From the NCBI GenBank assembly GCA_036642795.1, contig JAVXTH010000050.1:1-6684 (forward strand): a stretch of DNA of 6,684 bases, written 5' to 3'. Numbering within the stretch: the first letter of the stretch is position 1; every line of letters starts with the position of its first letter. The notes beneath the pieces are model-generated. The model made no database searches, had not been told where the DNA came from, and worked only from the letters and a program-made list of their open reading frames with translations. Positions 1 through 5,522 of the stretch are shown piece after piece. This DNA comes from JAVXTH01 sp036642795 (GTDB lineage: Bacteria > Bacillota_I > Bacilli_A > Erysipelotrichales > Erysipelotrichaceae). The position numbers were made by a program, and so were the translations under genes.

Positions 1-54
1 TTCAAATGCTTTGGAAAGGATGAAATCATCTACTTTAATTTCGTAAATTAATTG

Positions 55-83
55 TTGTCAAAGTCATTTGCATATGTTATTAT
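55..83 (+). promoter_or_regulatory. Sigma-A promoter of the tRNA-Glu gene
   Basis: The -35 box TTGTCA (55-60) and the -10 box TATTAT (78-83) each match the consensus at 5 of 6 positions and are separated by exactly 17 bp. A TG dinucleotide at 75-76 adds an extended -10. The predicted transcript start, near 89-91, lies just before the mature tRNA 5' end at 96, so the 5' leader would be very short. Confidence 0.8.
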
Positions 84-95
84 AGTAAAGCACTT

Positions 96-171
96 GGCGC
101 GTTGGAGAAACGGTTAACTCACATGCCTTTCACGCATGCACTCACGGGTTCAAATCCCGTACGCGTCACCA
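96..171 (+). tRNA. tRNA-Glu (anticodon UUC)
   Basis: A full cloverleaf can be folded by hand. The acceptor stem is 96-102 with 161-167, including a G-U pair at the second position. The D stem is GAG/CTC (105-107 with 118-120) with a GG-containing loop. The anticodon stem is 122-126 with 134-138, and its loop CTTTCAC gives anticodon TTC at 129-131. The T stem is 144-148 with 156-160 around a TTCAAAT loop. Discriminator A168 is followed by an encoded CCA (169-171). The overall sequence closely resembles Bacillus tRNA-Glu as I remember it, including the G-U in the acceptor stem. It decodes GAA/GAG codons. In many Firmicutes the charged form also feeds tetrapyrrole synthesis, but nothing here speaks to that. 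It stands alone, with its own promoter and terminator. Confidence 0.97.
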
Positions 172-182
172 AGTAAAAATTT

Positions 183-206
183 AAACCTTCGAAAGAAGGT
201 TTTTTT
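183..206 (+). terminator. Rho-independent terminator of the tRNA-Glu transcript
   Basis: An 8-bp perfect stem (AAACCTTC at 183-190, GAAGGTTT at 195-202) closes a GAAA tetraloop and runs directly into a T tract ending at 206. It begins 12 bases after the tRNA CCA end. Confidence 0.9.
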
Positions 207-220
207 ATATCCTAAATTAT

Positions 221-250
221 AAAAAAAACAATTGTAAAATCTACAATTGT
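221..250 (-). terminator. Rho-independent terminator of the minus-strand operon
   Basis: Read on the minus strand, ACAATTGTA (250-242), a 5-base loop and TACAATTGT (236-228) form a 9-bp stem followed by seven or more T residues (227-221). The hairpin begins at the last base of the stop codon of the adjacent gene. It is the only clear minus-strand terminator seen in the window, which supports one long transcript, and it faces the tRNA terminator convergently. Confidence 0.85.
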
Positions 251-588
251 TATGCTCCTTGATCTAAATACATCTGTTGACAATCTTTATAACTTAATTG
301 TTTCCAAGCCTTTTTTACTTTCCAAATTAAATCGGTGTTTTCCACAATGATAGTTTTAAAACAATTGGAATGATTACCTGGTTTAAAAACCGTTGGTGGC
401 TTTTCCGGGTACGTAATCGCCCCACCTTTACGAATGTATAAATATGAATCATTATCAGTTAATTCAAGACGGCGGACGTCCCGATTATTATATCCCCAAT
501 ATACAGTAAAAGTACCATCTTTATTTTGTTCAATCTTATCAAAGTAAAGTGAAATAATTGGTGCTTTTAATACGGAATTTTTACTCAT
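250..588 (-). CDS. Small soluble protein resembling a bacterial surface-protein repeat module
   Basis: This 112-residue protein has no signal peptide, membrane segment or lipobox, so it is predicted to be cytoplasmic. It resembles a beta-rich module found as a repeat or C-terminal unit in large secreted bacterial proteins, with a remembered pattern of DGTYTAYFGYxN, a central segment, QPTxFxPGxxxxxF and a final VWxL. Here the corresponding pieces are DGTFTVYWGYNN (24-35), PPTVFKPGN with a following F (64-77) and LIWKV (87-91), in the same order and spacing. The last 20 residues continue beyond that module. The ATG at 588 has a strong AAAGGAGG 8 bases upstream (597-604). It lies 56 bp after the SARP-like gene, with no terminator between, and its own stop codon runs into the operon terminator. 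The domain likeness is from memory of the pattern; the function is unknown. Being last, it could be read through from the operon or driven by its own promoter. Confidence 0.85.
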   Translation of the reverse strand: MSKNSVLKAPIISLYFDKIEQNKDGTFTVYWGYNNRDVRRLELTDNDSYLYIRKGGAITYPEKPPTVFKPGNHSNCFKTIIVENTDLIWKVKKAWKQLSYKDCQQMYLDQGA

Positions 589-608
589 TTTAACATCCTC
601 CTTTACTT

Positions 609-622
609 ATAATATAACTATA
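609..622 (-). promoter_or_regulatory. Possible activator-dependent promoter (-10 region) of the small gene
   Basis: On the minus strand two overlapping -10-like hexamers occur, TATAGT (622-617) and TATTAT (614-609). Neither has a recognisable -35 box at the right distance: the sequence there falls in the direct repeat at 632-652. A good -10 without a -35 would fit a promoter that needs an activator. The region is very AT-rich, so chance matches are likely. Confidence 0.35.
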
Positions 623-631
623 TACTATTGC

Positions 632-652
632 GGTTATATTTTGGTTATATTT
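632..652. repeat. Two direct repeats of 10 bp at 11-bp period, candidate SARP operator
   Basis: GGTTATATTT occurs at 632-641 and again at 643-652, separated by one T, giving a period of 11 bp or about one helical turn. SARP-family regulators are known to bind short direct repeats with 11-bp periodicity overlapping the -35 region. The near edge of the repeats is 9 bp from a TATAGT -10-like box that faces the small gene at 250-588. The second copy overlaps the stop codon of the SARP-like gene itself. The repeat is seen directly; the operator role is inference. Confidence 0.45.
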
Positions 653-1844
653 CGTCATTTTCTTTAAAATCTAATAAAGAAGATAAATGATAATGTAATT
701 TTATCTTGTTTTTAGATACTTTTCGATAATAAGCAGCAGTAATACGGTGAATTACCATATGTGCATTTTCAATGTCTTTGCATGGAATTAATAGTACAAA
801 TTGAACTTTATTAATTCTTGAAAATACATCCCCTTTACGTAACGTCTTTTGAATCAGATTCTTTAATTTCTCCATTGCTTGTAATTGATCTTTTTCACTG
901 CCTTCACAACATATCTCAAAGACAATTAAAAAGGTTGGTTTTGCTTCACGTTTGGCATTTCTTAACTCAACTTGATAAATGTGACGGAATAATTCATATT
1001 CACAATAGAAAGCTCCCTCTTCATCTAACTCATTGGTAAGTTTTTCTTTTAAGGTTACAATATCAATTTGATCTTCTTCATCTTTCGCAACAATAACGCC
1101 ATAAAGATTTCTAAGTTTTAAAGATAAAGGTGTACCATATTCTTGTAGGAAGAGTTTTTGAACGTCTTTAAATTCAGATAAAGCTTTATGATACTGTTGA
1201 TCTTCAATTAAACCACGAAGATAGTAATAATAAGCTTCTTCATCAAATTTATCTAAGGTAATTCCTTTGGCAGCAATTTCAATTAATTGCTCGAATTTTT
1301 TTTCTCGGTATAAATAACTACAGTATATTTCAAATGCATTCATATACATATTTTGATAATAACTTTGACAACGAATGATCCATTCTTCGTTATTTCCTTC
1401 TAAAAACTGTCCCTTATAAATATCTAAGATTGTTTTAGCGCGTTTGACATTTTCAACATTTGTTTCACTATCGGTATTCATTAAATGCCAATTATCTTCA
1501 ACTAATTCAATATCGATTTCAACCTTAATATTTGGATTAAATTCATAACCAGCTTTTGAAGTTACCACTAAATCCAATTCTGATAATACGGGAATCTCTT
1601 TTAATAAAGCACGCAGGCGAAAGATTGAGAATTTCATCACGTTTAAAGGATTTTCGTTATCTTGCCACATCAGTTCAATTAATTGATCTTTATTAATTGG
1701 TTTACGACGATAATAGATTAAAATGGCTAATAAATTCGTCATTTGTCTTGTCGCATAATCATTGATGATAATTCTTTCATTATGATATTCAATCACAAAT
1801 TCTTTGAACATCTGTATTTTCATTATATCCTTATCAAATTCCAT
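645..1844 (-). CDS. SARP/BTAD-type transcriptional regulator with a degenerate GGDEF-like C-terminal domain
   Basis: This 399-residue protein has three parts. Residues about 8-105 form an OmpR-like winged helix, with RRKPINKDQLIELMW as the typical SARP segment, FRLRALL in the recognition region and LVVTSKAGYEFNP as the wing. Residues about 112-250 are a helical, TPR-like BTAD domain (ILDIYKGQFLEG, then EEAYYYYLRGLIEDQQYHKA). Residues about 275-392 look like a GGDEF fold: RKGDVFSR (336-343) precedes the place where GGDEF should be, but it reads NKVQF (345-349), so cyclase activity is not expected. It is probably a cytoplasmic DNA-binding regulator of this cluster; the signal is unknown. It starts 20 bp after the ATPase gene. 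The ATG at 1844 has a moderate GGGAGA site. An ATG seven codons in (1823), beginning MKIQMF, also has AAGGAT upstream and matches where related proteins usually begin, so either start is possible. Confidence 0.92.
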   Translation of the reverse strand: MEFDKDIMKIQMFKEFVIEYHNERIIINDYATRQMTNLLAILIYYRRKPINKDQLIELMWQDNENPLNVMKFSIFRLRALLKEIPVLSELDLVVTSKAGYEFNPNIKVEIDIELVEDNWHLMNTDSETNVENVKRAKTILDIYKGQFLEGNNEEWIIRCQSYYQNMYMNAFEIYCSYLYREKKFEQLIEIAAKGITLDKFDEEAYYYYLRGLIEDQQYHKALSEFKDVQKLFLQEYGTPLSLKLRNLYGVIVAKDEEDQIDIVTLKEKLTNELDEEGAFYCEYELFRHIYQVELRNAKREAKPTFLIVFEICCEGSEKDQLQAMEKLKNLIQKTLRKGDVFSRINKVQFVLLIPCKDIENAHMVIHRITAAYYRKVSKNKIKLHYHLSSLLDFKENDEI

Positions 1845-1863
1845 AGTTCTCTCCCACTAATAT

Positions 1864-2928
1864 TTATAGTTTAACTTTTTTACTCATTACATCTGGATGA
1901 ATACTGTATAAAACAGCTGTTTCTTTCGTGATAACTTTATCTTGGTATAGTTTGTATAAACTTTCATCCATCGTCATCATTCCACTTTCTTTACCTGAAT
2001 AAATAGAGTTTTCAATTTGTTGCGACTTCGCATCTCTTATTTGCGAGCGAATCGCATTGTTTACAATCATAATTTCAAAGACCGGAATGCGATCTCCTTG
2101 AATGCTTGGTACTAGTTGTTGCGATATGATGGAATGCAGGACCATCGACAACTGGATCCGGATTTGTTGTTGTTGAGAAGGTGGAAATACATCAATCACT
2201 CGATCAATGGTATTCGCAGCTCCAATCGTATGTAAGCTTGATAGAATAAGATGGCCTGTTTCAGCTGCTGTAACCGCTGTATTGATTGTTTCTAAGTCTC
2301 TCATCTCACCGAGCAGAATAACCTCAGGAGCTTGTCTTAAAGCCGCTCGTAAGGCATGTAAGTAATCTACCGTATCATGAGCAATCTCACGCTGTGAAAC
2401 GATACTCTTTTTATGGCGATGAAGATATTCAATCGGATCTTCAATCGTAATGATATGAGTGGATCGATGTGAATTAATTTCATCGATAATACATGCTAAT
2501 GTAGTTGATTTACCACTACCAGCAGGTCCCGTTACTAGAATCAAACCTTTTTTAGTATCGTATAAATCGGTAATAATTTTAGGAATGTGCATTTCAATGG
2601 GATCTGGTAAATCATAACGAACAACCCGAATCGCTGCCGATTGAGAATTACGTTGTTTAAATGCATTGACCCGGAAACGACCTAGTTGAGGCATTGAAAA
2701 AGAAAAATCATCATCGCCTGTTTTCATGAAGTTTTCATAATTGTCGTTACCCGCTAATCGATATATTTCACCAATGATCTTTTCACAATCCATCGGTTTT
2801 AATATTTCTTGGCCGACATACTCAACTTCCCCATTTCTTTTATAAGCATAGGGACAACCAGCAATAACAAATACATCACTCACATTTTGTTTTACTGCTT
2901 CACTTAAGACATCAATTATCTTTTCCAT
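1864..2928 (-). CDS. PilT-class type IV pilus/secretion ATPase
   Basis: This 354-residue cytoplasmic ATPase of the GspE/PilT family would power a type IV filament-like machine as a hexamer docked on the platform protein. Motifs, numbered from the preferred start: Walker A GPAGSGKST (134-142), Asp box ITIEDPIEY (160-168), Walker B VILLGEMRD (203-211), and His box ETGHLILSSLHT (223-234). AIRSQIRD near 292-299 corresponds to the AIRNLIRE motif of PilT proteins, and GMMTMDESL follows as in PilT. The length, the GEMRD Walker B and the absence of an N1 domain or zinc-binding cysteines fit PilT (retraction) rather than PilB (assembly). Yet it is the only ATPase here, so its mechanical role is open. 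ATG 2928 is chosen because AAAAGGAGG lies 6 bases upstream; a nine-codon longer GTG start at 2955 would place that site inside the gene. It overlaps the preceding gene by 17 bp. Confidence 0.95.
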   Translation of the reverse strand: MEKIIDVLSEAVKQNVSDVFVIAGCPYAYKRNGEVEYVGQEILKPMDCEKIIGEIYRLAGNDNYENFMKTGDDDFSFSMPQLGRFRVNAFKQRNSQSAAIRVVRYDLPDPIEMHIPKIITDLYDTKKGLILVTGPAGSGKSTTLACIIDEINSHRSTHIITIEDPIEYLHRHKKSIVSQREIAHDTVDYLHALRAALRQAPEVILLGEMRDLETINTAVTAAETGHLILSSLHTIGAANTIDRVIDVFPPSQQQQIRIQLSMVLHSIISQQLVPSIQGDRIPVFEIMIVNNAIRSQIRDAKSQQIENSIYSGKESGMMTMDESLYKLYQDKVITKETAVLYSIHPDVMSKKVKL

Positions 2929-3322
2929 GCGTTTCCTCCTTTTCATTATGAACACTCTTCCATTCCTTAATTACGAGTTCTTGATCCTTTACTAATACTT
3001 TAACCCTTAAATCCATCGTTTGATTCATTTTTACTTGATACGTTACTTCATTTGTACCCTTATTATAATCATAGCTCTTTTCTCTACAAAATGCTTCTAA
3101 AATATGCATATTTTGTTTAATTTCTTTTAATTGTTGATTTGCCTTCAAATCACTCTGATAATATTCTTGCATATTTTTTTCATATTTTAAACTACTATTA
3201 TTCTGATTTTGTGCACTCATATAAGAAAGTGTTGCTAAAATTGTAAAACATAAAATCGTAAAAACCATGAAAATAGTAGCAATTCCAAGTCCTACATGAA
3301 CGCGAGGTTTATTTCTATTCAT
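2912..3322 (-). CDS. Small single-TM protein, candidate minor pilin-like subunit
   Basis: This 136-residue protein has a short basic N-terminus (NRNKPRVHV), one hydrophobic segment at about 11-33 (from GLGIATIF) and a soluble domain. The soluble part starts with a polar helical stretch (about 37-72) and ends in beta-like strands such as VTYQVKMN and LRVKVLVKDQELVIKEW. This is the general layout of a pilin. A Gly precedes the hydrophobic stretch, but no Glu sits five residues after it, so prepilin peptidase processing is doubtful. From memory, small proteins of this layout accompany the same ATPase/platform genes in Clostridia; I cannot name a family. The ATG at 3322 is chosen because AGGTGG lies 8 bases upstream, while the GTG at 3334 falls inside that site. 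It overlaps the preceding gene by 8 bp and the following one by 17 bp, which suggests translational coupling. Confidence 0.85.
   Translation of the reverse strand: MNRNKPRVHVGLGIATIFMVFTILCFTILATLSYMSAQNQNNSSLKYEKNMQEYYQSDLKANQQLKEIKQNMHILEAFCREKSYDYNKGTNEVTYQVKMNQTMDLRVKVLVKDQELVIKEWKSVHNEKEETHGKDN
2935..2943 (-). promoter_or_regulatory. Ribosome binding site that fixes the ATPase start
   Basis: AAAAGGAGG on the minus strand lies 6 bases before the ATG at 2928. It is the basis for preferring this start over the GTG at 2955. It lies inside the 3' end of the preceding gene. Confidence 0.85.
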
Positions 3323-3692
3323 TATAATCACCACCTAGTTGTGGTAATGAAAATTCAATTTTTGTTAGTTCTTTTTCTTTTTCATAAGCGATCAATTGAT
3401 AATGATCCCCCTTTTGATTCATCACTATATGATATTTACCTTTTGTATTAATTCTTTCCCAATCTTCATTGTATTGAATATCTTCTTCAATTTGATTCTT
3501 ATGTTTAGCCTCTTCAATCACTTTTTGTGCATTCATCAAAGCATGATTTCGATTGATGGCATCGACACTTAAGTGATGAGCTGATACAAACACTTGGATA
3601 CAAATAGCGGATGATATAGCAAAAAACAATATCACAATAATTATTTCCACTAAATAAGCAATGGATGGAGATGTATGTTGTTGCTTTGCCAT
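3315..3692 (-). CDS. Pilin-like subunit with a conserved N-helix Glu
   Basis: This 125-residue protein is the most pilin-like of the four subunits. A short polar leader (MAKQQHTSPSIAY) leads into LVEIIIVILFFAISSA, which recalls the LVEVLVAL helix of GspI/PilV-type minor pilins. A hydrophobic helix covers about 11-36, an amphipathic helix follows (about 42-65), and short beta strands end the protein. Glu16 is where E+5 of a mature pilin would be, but the residue that should be the Gly before the cleavage site is Ile11. It would be anchored in the membrane with its C-terminal part outside. The ATG at 3692 is preferred: AAAGGA (3703-3708) lies 10 bases upstream, whereas the GTG at 3701 is too close to it. 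It follows the DUF4860-like gene after 16 bp. The role as a filament subunit is inferred from layout and context. Confidence 0.85.
   Translation of the reverse strand: MAKQQHTSPSIAYLVEIIIVILFFAISSAICIQVFVSAHHLSVDAINRNHALMNAQKVIEEAKHKNQIEEDIQYNEDWERINTKGKYHIVMNQKGDHYQLIAYEKEKELTKIEFSLPQLGGDYNE
3331..3336 (-). promoter_or_regulatory. Ribosome binding site that fixes the start at 3322
   Basis: AGGTGG on the minus strand lies 8 bases before the ATG at 3322. The upstream GTG candidate (3334) overlaps this site and so cannot use it. Confidence 0.75.
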
Positions 3693-3708
3693 AAATTGCA
3701 CATCCTTT

Positions 3709-4173
3709 CTATTCTTGATTCATCAAGGTAATCTTCTGTGTGATGCTATTTCCTAAAACACTTTGATAACTGAATTCAAATTGATTATCATCTAATTTCA
3801 TATGATAGCCTTTAAGCTCTAATACGTTTGTTCCATCTTTTAAATCAATGGGAAGATTGGAACGCATTAATAATTCTTTTAATGAATTATCTTGGTAATA
3901 TAAATAAGTTGTATATGTTTCCTTCTTAATTGTTTCATTTAACATCAAACAATCTACACCATCAATATTTCGCATCGAAATATTGCCATCATTAAAGCTT
4001 CTGATCTTTGTGGTTATATAAGCAGATACTAGCATATCATTTTGTTGTTCTCCACTTTGTTCGACGTTATGATAGCCACGAATCGATATCGCCAATAACA
4101 AAGAAGCGACGATAATAAAAATGGTGAATAAGCTCATTGGAAATAAGAAATCAAGAGTTGCTGAGCGTTTCAT
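3709..4173 (-). CDS. DUF4860-like single-TM protein, candidate pilin-like subunit
   Basis: This 154-residue protein begins MKRSATLDFLFPMSLF and has one hydrophobic segment at about 8-30. An extended, mostly beta-like outside domain follows (for example DGVDCLMLNE, TYTTYLYYQDNSLKELL and GTNVLELKGYHMKL). The opening RSATLDFLFP and the later YxYxxDxxLxELxxR pattern match my memory of DUF4860 proteins from Clostridia, which lie beside GspF-like and PilT-like genes. No Gly/Glu prepilin cleavage pattern is present; an Asp at residue 8 lies at the start of the hydrophobic segment. The ATG at 4173 is chosen because AAAAGGAG (4182-4189) lies 8 bases upstream, while the GTG at 4182 overlaps that site. 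It lies 5 bp after the preceding subunit gene. The family call is from memory; the function is unknown beyond the context. Confidence 0.85.
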   Translation of the reverse strand: MKRSATLDFLFPMSLFTIFIIVASLLLAISIRGYHNVEQSGEQQNDMLVSAYITTKIRSFNDGNISMRNIDGVDCLMLNETIKKETYTTYLYYQDNSLKELLMRSNLPIDLKDGTNVLELKGYHMKLDDNQFEFSYQSVLGNSITQKITLMNQE

Positions 4174-4178
4174 ATCTT

Positions 4179-4484
4179 TCACTCCTTTTCAATAATATCA
4201 ACGATTGGAATCATATTTTCTCCTTGATATTGATAATAAACTTTATAACGTTTTGAATTAATATGAATTTGGTAATGCTTCTTTAGATATTCAAAATCTT
4301 TTGGATATCTACCTTCCATCGCATAACATTCACTGATGCTTTTTTGAATCACTGCTTCCACTTGTTTGTATTCCTTCGCCTGTTCTGCCGTATCACTTGT
4401 TTGAAAGCCTTGAACAATAACAACCAAGATCATCACAAAGAAGACAATGGCGAATAAATAAGTGCTCCACTTCTTTATCTTCAT
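4179..4484 (-). CDS. Small pseudopilin-like subunit (TM helix plus EGxYP motif)
   Basis: This 101-residue protein has a basic start (MKIKKWSTY), a hydrophobic helix at about 8-26, a polar helix (about 30-52) and then ECYAMEGRYPKDFEYL (52-67). The EGxYPxxxxYL pattern after the long helix recalls the dNGxYP region of GspG- and ComGC-type (pseudo)pilins. The short C-terminal part (YKVYYQYQGENMIPIVDII) is consistent with a small beta element. No Gly/Glu prepilin peptidase site is visible, which is the main departure from a normal major pilin. It is the first subunit gene after the platform gene and the smallest, so it is a reasonable candidate for the main subunit, but this is inference. Its ATG follows the platform gene stop codon after a single base and has only a weak AGG upstream, which suggests that translation depends on coupling. 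Confidence 0.85.
   Translation of the reverse strand: MKIKKWSTYLFAIVFFVMILVVIVQGFQTSDTAEQAKEYKQVEAVIQKSISECYAMEGRYPKDFEYLKKHYQIHINSKRYKVYYQYQGENMIPIVDIIEKE
4182..4189 (-). promoter_or_regulatory. Ribosome binding site that fixes the DUF4860-like gene start
   Basis: AAAAGGAG on the minus strand lies 8 bases before the ATG at 4173. It overlaps the GTG at 4182, which would add three residues, and so rules that start out. Confidence 0.8.
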
Positions 4485-4485
4485 T

Positions 4486-5508
4486 TTATAAAGCCTGCAT
4501 AATACTTAAAAGTGGTAGCATAACCGATAACAATATAATACCAATGACAATCGAACATAATGCGACAATCGATGGTTCCATAATATTTAAATAATGAACT
4601 ACACCATAATCAACATCTTTGTCATAAAGTTTTGATACATGTTTCATAACTTCTTCGCCATTTCCACTCTTAAATCCAATATAAATCATTCGTTCATATA
4701 AACCGGTAAACAAGTGTGTTGTAAGCAAAGCATCTTCTACACTACTATTATTTTTTACTAAATCACGGCATTGAATTAATTTAGCTTGTAGTTTTGCATT
4801 TTGAATTAAACGAATCATCATCTCAAACATTTCATCAATATCGTACCCACTGGATAAGAGTAAACTCATAACATAGCTTACTTTTGCGGTTGCGATTCGA
4901 TTTGATAAAGACGAAAAGATAAAGCTTTCTAAAGGATCATCATTTTTATTTTTACGGAATTTCACAAAAATATAAATGCTTCCTACGATACATATAACTA
5001 ATAAAAGGATAAAACCATATTGGCCAAGTAACACGCCAATTTTCATTAAGAAATTCGACATCGGTGATAATTGAGAACCGATGGATGCTAGTGCATTTTG
5101 AAAGATTGGTAAGACTTTAATTACAATTACACCAATTACCACAAGCATCATTAGAATTAAAATCATCGGATAGAATAATACTTCTCTCACTTTTTGATGA
5201 ATGTCTTGCATTCGCTCATAATAGGTAGCAAGGGCATCCATAACATCATCTAGATGACCACTTTTCTCACCTACTTTAACCATTTCTAAAAAGTAATGAT
5301 CAAATACTCCACTTGTTTTTGTGGCAGAATAAAAGGATGCTCCTTTGCTTATTTCGTTTTCAATTGTTTTCAGATATTCCATTTTAGCTGGATCTTGTTG
5401 GTAAATGGTACTTATACCAGAATTTAATGGAATTCCTGCTTTTAATACAAGTGAAAGCTCTTTTGCGAATAAACTCATTTCTTCTGCATTCAGTCTTTTT
5501 GTTGTCAT
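4486..5508 (-). CDS. Type II secretion/type IV pilus platform protein (GspF/PilC family)
   Basis: This 340-residue polytopic membrane protein is the inner-membrane platform that couples the cytoplasmic ATPase to filament assembly. Two T2SSF repeats are visible. The first (about 11-135) has LFAKELSLVLKAGIPL, then VKVGEKSGHLDDVM. The second (about 205-335) has VMSLLLSSGYDIDEM, then GFKSGNGEEVMKH and the closing EPSIVALCSIVIGIILL. Likely membrane segments are at about 112-135, 164-183 and 311-336, the usual three. The length is somewhat below the roughly 400 residues of GspF/PilC and similar to ComGB-type Firmicute versions. The ATG at 5508 has GAGGG 8 bases upstream, just past the stop of the lipoprotein gene (14 bp gap). 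It is the clearest evidence, with the ATPase, that the cluster is a type IV filament relative. Confidence 0.95.
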   Translation of the reverse strand: MTTKRLNAEEMSLFAKELSLVLKAGIPLNSGISTIYQQDPAKMEYLKTIENEISKGASFYSATKTSGVFDHYFLEMVKVGEKSGHLDDVMDALATYYERMQDIHQKVREVLFYPMILILMMLVVIGVIVIKVLPIFQNALASIGSQLSPMSNFLMKIGVLLGQYGFILLLVICIVGSIYIFVKFRKNKNDDPLESFIFSSLSNRIATAKVSYVMSLLLSSGYDIDEMFEMMIRLIQNAKLQAKLIQCRDLVKNNSSVEDALLTTHLFTGLYERMIYIGFKSGNGEEVMKHVSKLYDKDVDYGVVHYLNIMEPSIVALCSIVIGIILLSVMLPLLSIMQAL

Positions 5509-5522
5509 AATTTTATCCCTCT

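Noticed and set aside
1..51. Plus-strand frame open from the window edge, ending in TAA at 49-51 (FKCFGKDEIIYFNFVN)
   Set aside because: It could be the 3' end of an upstream gene, but 16 codons are too few. A second plus-strand frame and a minus-strand frame are also open over the same bases, so no strand can be chosen.
96..250. tRNA gene as an integration site for a mobile element
   Set aside because: No repeat of the tRNA 3' end, integrase or mobile-element gene is visible in the window.
818..1039. Plus-strand open frame of 73 codons
   Set aside because: It lies entirely inside the SARP-like gene on the opposite strand, has no ribosome binding site or recognisable domain, and reads like antisense of coding sequence.
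1864..4484. Standard competence (ComG) operon
   Set aside because: The ATPase is PilT-class by its AIRSQIRD and GEMRD motifs and lies last rather than first. The subunits lack the ComGC-type cleavage site, and the DUF4860-like and SARP-like genes are not part of com operons.
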